Positions 56,240 through 64,000 of a DNA stretch of 64,000 bases are shown one piece after another. The notes under the pieces are model-generated. The model ran no database searches. It was not told the origin of the DNA and saw only the letters and a program-made list of their open reading frames with translations. The translations under genes and the position numbers were made by a program. Numbering within the stretch: the first letter of the stretch is position 1; each line of letters begins with the position of its first letter. The stretch covers positions 24,982,070 to 25,046,069 of the forward strand of contig NC_092671.1 of NCBI RefSeq assembly GCF_964355755.1, in the 5' to 3' direction. This DNA is from Antedon mediterranea (taxonomy: Eukaryota; Echinodermata; Crinoidea; Comatulida; Antedonidae).

Positions 56240-58407
56240 TCTACCGCCGACCAGCGTGGTGACCCACCCTTCAGAAGGATGTGTATACTGTACACTTCCA
56301 AGCAGTGGCTGTCAGGATTCAATAGTTTATATTAATCATATCATCATGGGTGATATGAATGTTGAAATATTGAATCATGTTCACAATCATGTATTTCATT
56401 GCTCCACAAAACAAATTTTAAATGAAATTTGTTTTACATTTTTCATTTTTTTTTTATATGTACTGTAAATGAAATAGAAAAATACTATAGATTCCAAATA
56501 TTAATATAAAAAAACAATAATATTAATAATCAATGAATAAATTATGTTTTTTAATTAATTTAAATGAAAATGAAATATTACAAGTTTGTAGCTGAATTTG
56601 AGTTTCAAAACCTTGTATGAGCATCAGCTAACAAAAGTGTTCCAGGAGTAAACTTGACTCTTTTACTGCTTTATGATTGTCTGTCACTGTTATACAGTAT
56701 GCAAGATACCCCTGTCAACAACATTTTGAATACAGTACAACAACTCAATTTCAGGGGAAACGGAATATGAAAACATTGATTACTTTTGGTTTAGTATAGT
56801 ACCTTTCCTGAGAAACTACCTCCATGGTATAAATTATCTAATGTTGAATCATGTTATCAAAATATTGTACCTCATATTTGATAACATTTTGTGACTGACA
56901 TGATTTATAGTGTACAAGTATCTGTTCTGGGATTGGCCAGACAGTAAGATTCATGCTTGTACAGTATCATACCTTGTTTTTAATACACAAATTGTTTAGT
57001 TATATAACATGCCTTAATAAATCATGATTGATTTATTTAAGTGCTTTTGTTTTCCATTGCATGTCTTAGTTTATTTATTTTCAATTTGCAACATTTATTG
57101 CATTACAGTTTACTCTTTATACAATAAAGAAATAAAATATATAATTTCTTTATAAGTTAATATATAAGTTCACTCAATAAATAAATTGCATACATTCAAC
57201 AAAGTATAAAGTATAATAATAAAGTACAGTATATATAAATTGTTTCCAATACCGTACTCTTAGTATTTAGATAATGTTGTGCAATTTGTACATTTTAGTT
57301 GATTTATATTTTTTATAAATTCATTGTCAATGTAATAGATCTAGCATTAGACTATGTTTAGGATGCTTAGTTCCCGTATGGCAAGATATAGGATTATTGT
57401 TAAAATTATTCTAATTTGATCGGCAGGTTGTACGCCGGTAATTACTTAACTTCTTGAAATTGTATGTTTATTATGTATGTACCTTTTTTTTATGACCCCT
57501 CTATAATGTTAGTGTTTTTAATGTTTTTACAAATGCCAAAGGATTTTCCAATTAAAATATTATTCGACGAATACAAATATATCTTATATTATTATCTTAT
57601 CTAAAATATTACACATCACTATATAATAAGCTTTAATCTTTATTATATGAATACTGTATTGCATATTATAAACAAACATCAATTTGTGTTGTATTATAGT
57701 ATAACAATCAACAAAATACAACATTCAAGGTGATATCCTCCATCTTTAATAGTAAAACTGTTTACACATGACGGGATGGTGGTAAACATTAAAAGCATTG
57801 TTCATAATTGTTTGAAATCACTTATTTCTCTGTCTCCAAGGTTGTTCTTTATTCAAGTTGTATTTTCAGTCTTTCCATTCATTAGTCTATTGGTCTGTAT
57901 GCTTTGATGCAATCTCGATGCTCTTATGTGGCTTGTTACACCATTTTCTGAAACATTTCTAGTGCCATTAGTTATACAGTACTTGAATTAACAGAATGGT
58001 GGCGCTCGTAAAGGAATACTTGAACCATGATAAACACATACTGTAGACTTCAAGTTGAAAAAATCTACTAAATTTGGAATATTCTCTTATATTACATAAG
58101 TCCTGTAGAGAAGTACTGTAACTTTAGAAGCTAGTTTAGCTGGAGCAACCTCTGACCTTAGAGCATCAAAAGATCGTTTGTCTGGCTTTATCTACTTTAA
58201 TTCCAATAATCCGGTTCATGGATATGAGTTGATATAAACTTCACCGCAGTTTCATCTAAGTCAATTTTTTTCAATGAAACATTATGTATGCAAACATGTT
58301 TTGATGTGAACATCTGAGAGAAAAATGTCCATATTGTTTAACATTTCTTTATATTTTTACTAATTAATTCAGAAACTTTTTTTTTGCGCTTGCTGTCAAA
58401 ATAAAAT
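56240..58407. other. intergenic, nothing specific
   Basis: Very AT-rich sequence with TACTGTA words. No gene, RNA or element edge recognised. Confidence 0.5.
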
Positions 58408-59041
58408 TTAAAGACCCCTTCCCTGCAATTTTGGACGTTTTTTGGAAAATAATACATATATATCACTTTAAAAACATTAAACCATGTCATTCCTTGTCTT
58501 AAATGTACGTTTTATGGTAAATTATGATAAAAAGTGAGAAACAATGCACTACCTAAGTAGCTCGCGGCGATCGACCTCTCGTGGACGGTCTCAGGCCTAG
58601 CCTAGCTAGGCTTAGTTTTGTAGGCCTAGCTGGTAAACATCGGTAACGTACGAACATCGTACGCTAGCTATATACCTAGCCTGACGTTGTATAGTTGCTG
58701 CATTAATTGTCTTTCTATTTTTGCCAGACTCCGTTGATACAAATTGGGGAAAACCCGGTATTTTCGCTGAAAAGTTAGGAGTCTTCCATTTGTTTTGGCT
58801 TCACGATCGATCGAAAAGTGGGCGAATTACAGGTGAAAAACAACAATATCAATCCGCGCGCAATGCATTTTGGGATTTATAGCGGGCCGCTATAATTATT
58901 AAAATCGATTTATTTTTCACATTTTTAACCGTTTAAAGACGAAAAAAGTTATCGCAATAGGACCATATAGTATTATTTTTACATTAAATATAGTTTGTGA
59001 TCTTAAATTAGATCTAAAAAACGTAGGGAATGGGGCTTTAA
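58408..59041. mobile_element. TTAA-flanked element (AGACCCCTTCCCT ends)
   Basis: TTAA at 58408–58411 and 59038–59041. The inverted ends are AGACCCCTTCCCTGCAA on the left and AGCCCCATTCCCTACG on the right (reverse complement). The interior contains a GC-richer segment with GCCTAGCCTAGCTAGGC and ATCGATCG words. No transposase frame. TTAA duplication groups it with piggyBac/Kolobok-type non-autonomous elements. Confidence 0.7.
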
Positions 59042-59168
59042 AAGAATTTTAACCACCGTGGGGCTGAGATAGTGAATGTACCACCAAATATTGCCCAGAT
59101 AGTTTGTTTCTGTTAAATGTATTGTTGGAAATGTCCTTGTGATTTGACCCTTTCTCCTGAAGATTCTC

Positions 59169-59185
59169 GTAGCCCCCCCCCCCCC
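59169..59185. repeat. poly-C tract
   Basis: An uninterrupted run of about 15 C at about 59171–59185, unusual in this AT-rich sequence. It could form G-quadruplex or i-motif structures. Confidence 0.8.
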
Positions 59186-59605
59186 TTCCTTCCATAACAA
59201 ATTCACATGTCCCATTCATATATTTCTATGTTTATGCAAATTAAAAATATTAATGAAATGAAAATAGCTTTGTTCTTCCTTTATAGAATTATGACAAAAT
59301 AAATGGATGTAAGATTGTACCGTTTCAGGCCTGTAATTCATGGGTTCAGGTTTGAGCTCTCCCATATCTTCACTTCCTGTTTGTACAGCAGTAGTTACCA
59401 CCATACAGTATAATCCATACACAACAGGTACAGTACTGTATATCAAAATTGCCTGTGATAAATTAAATGTTATCTTAAAATATGAAAAGATAGCTGATAT
59501 TTATTTATACAGTACCTATACCTACAGTACAGCATTTATGGTTTATGAAACAATTAGGAAGTCATAAGTGATTTTTGTTTGAGTTTGAGGTTAAAACCGT
59601 TATAT

Positions 59606-59641
59606 TACCAGGGAGTTGTAAAATTTTACAACTCCCTGGTA
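59606..59641. repeat. perfect 36-bp palindrome without spacer
   Basis: Left arm TACCAGGGAGTTGTAAAA (59606–59623) is followed directly by its exact reverse complement (59624–59641). Flanks GTTATAT and AGTTATA suggest the symmetry once extended further. Confidence 0.95.
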
Positions 59642-62600
59642 TAACTATGGTGTAAAACATACAGCTGTTTGTGTACAATCTTATAAAACTGTGCTATTGA
59701 TTAGCATTAGCCTTCAGAGTACTTTAGTAGATGGAAATACAGGTCATAACCTTTGACCTATTACTACCTTGTTTTCATAATCTATTCATTAGAAATTCCT
59801 GATGATGACATAACTAATTTCATTGAATCAAATCCTAACATGTGTATTTCAGTGCCTGAAATATGTATCTAAATTTCATATTTGAAGTTATTATAGTGTA
59901 TTTAAAAGTAATTTAGCATGCGTCATATGTGAAGTTGTTGTTTTGTGTGGTGGCTTACCTTCAACTTATATACATCTGATATAAAAGTTACATCTATTAT
60001 TCATAGTAATTGCATCACCACTGCCCACTCATTTTAATGGTACATGATAGACCTATTCAATCATGACTTGGTAAATATTCATCAAACTGCACTGCTGGTT
60101 TTAATTTTAAGATTGTCACCAAAACATGACAAACCTAAAGATGAAGAAAATCAAACTTTGAATAAGGGCATCTTGTGGTTTTAATAGAATTATTCATTTC
60201 TATTCTACATAAGAAAAAAATGAAAAAAAGAATGATTTCACTTAATAACAAAACGATTACATTTTAAACCCAAAAAAATAACCATTGATTTCTAGAAAAT
60301 GGGCTTCCAGTTGAAACTTAAATTACAGTTTTATCAAGTAAATCTATTTTTTTTATCCAATATTTGGTAGCCTATAAACTGAATATTATTTTACGTAGTG
60401 GCTGATTAGACATAATTTTCCAGAGGGACAATATTTAACATTTTAAAAATGATGGCAAAGCATGACAGACCATCTGTTTTGGAATATAAGTTGAGTTGAT
60501 AATTGTTGAGATTGTCCATCAACAGGTGTATTGACTTCAGTAAAAAAAGAAATAGGGGAGTGATGTTTGAAAATGGCAGAAGGCACTTCCATTGTAGCCT
60601 ATTGTTCCTTCACAATTAACATATGTAATTCCTTTGTCTTGCTTTTTGCCAACCCTGCACTGTGTTGGGATGGTATAATAGTAGGTGGTACTGAGTGTAC
60701 ATTATTGAATAGAGTGGGTGGAACCTAGACATACCCTTATTTTACTTCTTTTGTTAGTATACTACTGTAGTCTTCTTTTCTCAATACTACACTGGCAATT
60801 AGGCTGTGCACACTATTTTATGTGTGTTCTCTACATTTTTTCTCCTGTTTTCCTCAGAAAAAAGGTATTTATTTGGTTTATTTAATATGGTAAACAAACA
60901 AAAATGTTTTTTTTCTTGCAAAATCTATTTTAGTCGGTGAATAGCATATAGTAGTGGTAACATATATTTTGGATTATTTTTAAATAAGCAGGGAAGCTTG
61001 CATAGATTACAAGTGGTATCAAATACATTTTTCTTGCAAAATCTATTTTAGGAAATGGTGTCTAGTATTATATTTTTTTATCTTATGATATCTATTATAT
61101 CTTATTTCGTAATTACTTTATAGTCATTACTCAAGTTAGTAATGACTGTGCTATACTTCTTAGGGATTTTACTTAACTCTCAGACTGTTGCATCTATTGA
61201 CTTAAATTTTCCTTAACCCACACACCATCAAAATATAGATCCCGCTATCGTAAGTTGTATCTGTGTTCTGTGCAATAAGCCACACTACAATACTTGCTGA
61301 GTTGTGTAGGTGTCGGGCTGGTTGTAGTCACCTTCTTTGTATGAATGCATCAATACCAGTTTTTAATGCACCTAGTTTTCTTCAGTTTACATTTTTCACA
61401 TCTTGGTTGTGTATAAACATAGTTGTTTAAGTAAAGTTATACAGTATATTATTATAATTATTAAATGTAATACAGTAGTAGAAAGAATTTCCAATTTTAT
61501 TGGACAAAAATAAATGCTGCAAGAGGGGCACATTGTTAATATCAATCTAATGTTGCCTTCTTCTGAGCTGCAAAGGAATAAATATACCAGATACTACCAA
61601 GTCTCTGAAATGTAAACATATCACTTACAATAGATATGGTAGTAGTGGGATCACGAACAGTAACAACATGATGAATATCTCATCAATATAAATATAATCA
61701 ATAATACCTAGTTAATTACATCCGGTTTGCTTAAGAAACATCTTTGGCCCAAGTACTTGTCATACATACAGTAGTACAGTAGATTGGTATGTGTGGGTGG
61801 ATATGTGATGAGTGATTTTGCTGTTTTTGATTTTACCTATTAAATTCATTTAATGAATGTAAGATTATTTTTTTAATGGATGATTTATCAATGATAATTT
61901 ATCAAAATGATAATTATATTCTTGTGTAGGCAATTCATCAAGGACAAAGCTTAATAGATTTTAGAATTAATTTAAAAATTTACATTTAAATGATTTGTTC
62001 ATTTCATTCTTATTTTTATTCATTATTTTTGGGCTTGTTTCTGCTAACAGATTAGATAACAAACATGAATAGATTGCCTCTATTTTCTTTGTACTGTAGC
62101 AGAAACAGGAAAATAACTTGTTAAATGGCGTTTAATTTGCAACTTACAGTGTGCTGCAAAGTTATTGTTAGAATTAATTTTAAACATTTTTAGGGAGCAA
62201 AAATATAGCATACAAAACAATCGGTTGATAAAGTAAAATTATTTAAATCAGATCTCAAAATATAAATTGTAACTTCTTTGAAGCACCACTGAAATGTAGT
62301 ATAGGAAGGTGATATACTAAATGAATAAAATGTAAATGTTGATTATTTATATGAAACGGAACTACTGTATAAAATAGAATTATATTCAACAGAGCACACC
62401 CTCCTACAAATACAACAATTTTGAATTAATTTGATCCACTACAGTATTACAAAAAATGCATATAAAATGTTAAAATAATTTCTAGCTAACGAGATGAAAA
62501 TGCTAATTTATAGATACCGAAAAAGCATTCTAGAAACACAACTTGGTGTCATTCTGTTTATGATGTAGTTATGATGATGTGTGAAAGTGTGTACAGTATA

Positions 62601-62872
62601 GTGTCATCATTGAGCTGCTATAAAAATGATTTTAGGAATGAGGATATGCTGCCCCCTAGAGATTATAATCATTCACTTGAGTAATAAATATCTGATTCCT
62701 TTCAGTTGTAATAATGTACTGTAGTCGAAAGGAACAGGCCATTATGATGATACAGTTTAATATACGTTAGCACTAATTACGTTCTTAATCCACTCCAAAT
62801 CCTCAATCAACATCCTTTGTGTCCGTCCTTTTGTTCATCTTTTTCAAAAATATTTGTATTTTGTTTTTTCAG
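59642..62872. other. probable FRS2 upstream or 5' intron region
   Basis: No recognised gene. It contains a GTTTCTGCT-type remnant at 62031–62109 and many TACTGTA/TACAGTA words. Because 62873 follows an intron acceptor, at least part of this stretch is a 5' intron of the FRS2-like gene; the upstream non-coding exon and promoter were not identified. Confidence 0.45.
62031..62109. mobile_element. GTTTCTGCT-type short element, copy 5
   Basis: Starts GGGCTTGTTTCTGCTAAC and ends GTAGCAGAAACAGG, 79 bp. It is followed by TTAAATGGCGTTTAATTTGC, which is shared with copy 3, so the true element may extend further right. Confidence 0.5.
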
Positions 62873-63138
62873 GTAATATATAATGGGTAACTTACAGTGT
62901 GTCCACCCAGAGGGGGACATGAAGTATCCTCATTCCCCTAACAAATTTAAAGTGAAGAATGTGGACGATGATGGCGAAATCGTTAGTAAAGGCACGCTTG
63001 AAGTTGGTAAAACGGAACTAATTCTACGGCAAGGTGACAAAGACCCGATATGCTGGCCTTTACGTAGTTTAAGACGATATGGGTTTGATTCTGATTTATT
63101 CTCTTTTGAAAGTGGACGAAGGTGTCCCACTGGTCAAG
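62873..63138 (+). CDS. FRS2: FRS2-like first coding exon
   Basis: The acceptor TTTTTTCAG ends at 62872; 10 bases of 5' UTR (GTAATATATA) precede ATG at 62883. Coding length is 256 bp, leaving one base of a Gly codon; the donor is GTTAGT at 63139. The start is fixed by the MG myristoylation context and alignment with FRS2. An acceptor just before the ATG means a 5' non-coding exon exists upstream. Confidence 0.93.
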
Positions 63139-63907
63139 GTTAGTGATTTACCTTTTTTTAGTTTTTAATTGTTTAATCAACTTATGTAAATGATTCCTCA
63201 TTTTTCAAAATGTATGCACACAGTGATGTACTAAATACATTCTAATAGTTGGAATAAGTTATTGAACATCAAATACAATTATACTGTAGAAATACTATTA
63301 TTAAACTACTAGAGAGTCAACTATGTGAAAATCATCGAAAGGGAAAATATATAAAATTACTAATTGATGTAAAATATTTTGAAGAGAACTACATAAAATT
63401 AGAATTACATACCGCTTTTATAATTGTTGATAATAGTGTATATATTTATGTTCTCACATTGATGCATTCAACAAGCTGAAAGACGGCCATAATGGCGCAT
63501 ACACTGTGTATGCAACTTCAAACTGGTGTATAACCATATTTGATGGTTGATTTTTATTTTGTGATTAGAGTACTGACACGTGTAGTGGTCCAATATTATG
63601 TGTTTAATTCTTTCCCTAGTTCTAAATTCTAAATTTGTATTTGTTGTTTTTAGGTATCTATGCATTTAAATGTAAGAAGGCTCAGATGTTGTTCAATGAA
63701 TTACAGGCGAATATTCAATGTTGTGGAGACAACCCAACATCAAACCATCAGCCATTTATGTTGATAGGTTCAAACCAACCACTGCTGAACAATCCCCAAA
63801 ACTCACCATTTATGAATGGTTCAAATGTACCCAGAGCACCGGCTTCACCATCTGTTACATATATCAATGCACAGCCTTTCACGTTTTCAGCAGATTTAGA
63901 GCTTCAG
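62883..63907 (+). CDS. FRS2: FRS2/FRS3-like FGF receptor substrate, 5' part
   Basis: Two coding exons (62883–63138 and 63654–63907) encode the first 169 or 170 residues of a fibroblast growth factor receptor substrate. The start [12 protein letters not shown] gives Gly2 for N-myristoylation and Cys6 as a possible palmitoylation site. The PTB domain spans about residues 15–110, with [42 protein letters not shown] and [20 protein letters not shown] closely matching vertebrate FRS2/FRS3. The family's PTB domain binds FGFR and Trk juxtamembrane segments; the tail recruits GRB2 and SHP2 to drive RAS–MAPK signalling at the plasma membrane. The sequence after residue 110 (Pro/Asn/Ser-rich) is the linker start. 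The GRB2/SHP2-binding tail lies beyond the window. One invertebrate gene likely stands for both vertebrate paralogues. Confidence 0.94.
63139..63653. other. FRS2: FRS2-like intron
   Basis: GT–AG intron of 515 bp interrupting the PTB domain after TGQ, in phase 1. Nothing else is seen in it. Confidence 0.85.
63654..63907 (+). CDS. FRS2: FRS2-like second coding exon
   Basis: The acceptor is TTGTTTTTAG and the donor is GTATGC at 63908. It completes Gly and encodes [20 protein letters not shown], the C-terminal PTB helix, then an Asn/Pro/Ser-rich linker ([20 protein letters not shown]) ending SADLELQ in phase 0. The gene continues beyond 64000. Confidence 0.92.
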
Positions 63908-64000
63908 GTATGCTATGTTTTTTTAATATTTTTGTTAGTGATGTTCTGTTGACACTGTCGCTACATGCTGCCATTTGTATCTGTTTACTATAAAGGAACA

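Overview
The window is an AT-rich, repeat-dense piece of an animal nuclear genome. It has phase-consistent GT–AG introns, tRNA-derived SINEs, non-LTR retrotransposon tails and many short inverted-repeat DNA transposons. The two host genes are bilaterian. The repeat style (TTAA-flanked elements, GCCTAGGCC and TACTGTA words, L2/CR1-like LINE tails) fits a marine invertebrate deuterostome, possibly an echinoderm. That taxonomic guess is inference only.

Layout. Positions 6288–25894 (+ strand) hold thirteen coding exons of ULK4, the Unc-51-like pseudokinase. They encode about 656 residues of the C-terminal helical-repeat half and end at a true stop; the kinase-like domain lies upstream of the window. 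The introns carry two arrays of a 37-bp minisatellite (upstream of the first recognised exon), a TTAA-flanked piggyBac-like non-autonomous element, LINE remnants, a 20-bp minisatellite of about 75 copies, a tRNA-derived SINE and a GTTTCTGCT-type element.

Positions 25.9–62.9 kb contain no recognised host coding exon. This stretch is transposon-rich: a MITE at 27.8 kb, a TTAA element at 31.5 kb, GTTTCTGCT-type elements at 32.6, 39.9 and 40.5 kb, a LINE tail at 34.3 kb, a 2.6-kb long-TIR DNA transposon with a decayed transposase split by a tRNA-Leu-like SINE (36.6–39.2 kb), a TTA-flanked MITE (39.4 kb), a 65-bp tandem repeat (42.2 kb), a 75-bp tandem repeat that keeps a ~506-codon frame open (44.6–46.2 kb), a 2.26-kb inverted-repeat structure around a LINE fragment (48.5–50.7 kb), an L2-like LINE tail (53.0 kb), palindromic and short tandem repeats (55.3–56.1 kb), another TTAA element (58.4–59.0 kb) and a perfect 36-bp palindrome (59.6 kb).

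Positions 62873–63907 hold the first two coding exons of an FRS2/FRS3-type FGF-receptor substrate. They include an N-terminal myristoylation-type start and the PTB domain, and the gene runs off the right edge. It lies on the same strand as ULK4. Its promoter and any 5' non-coding exons must lie in the preceding repeat-rich stretch, but I could not locate them. ULK4 (cilium and neurite-linked pseudokinase) and FRS2 (receptor tyrosine kinase adaptor) have no evident joint function; they are simply neighbours.
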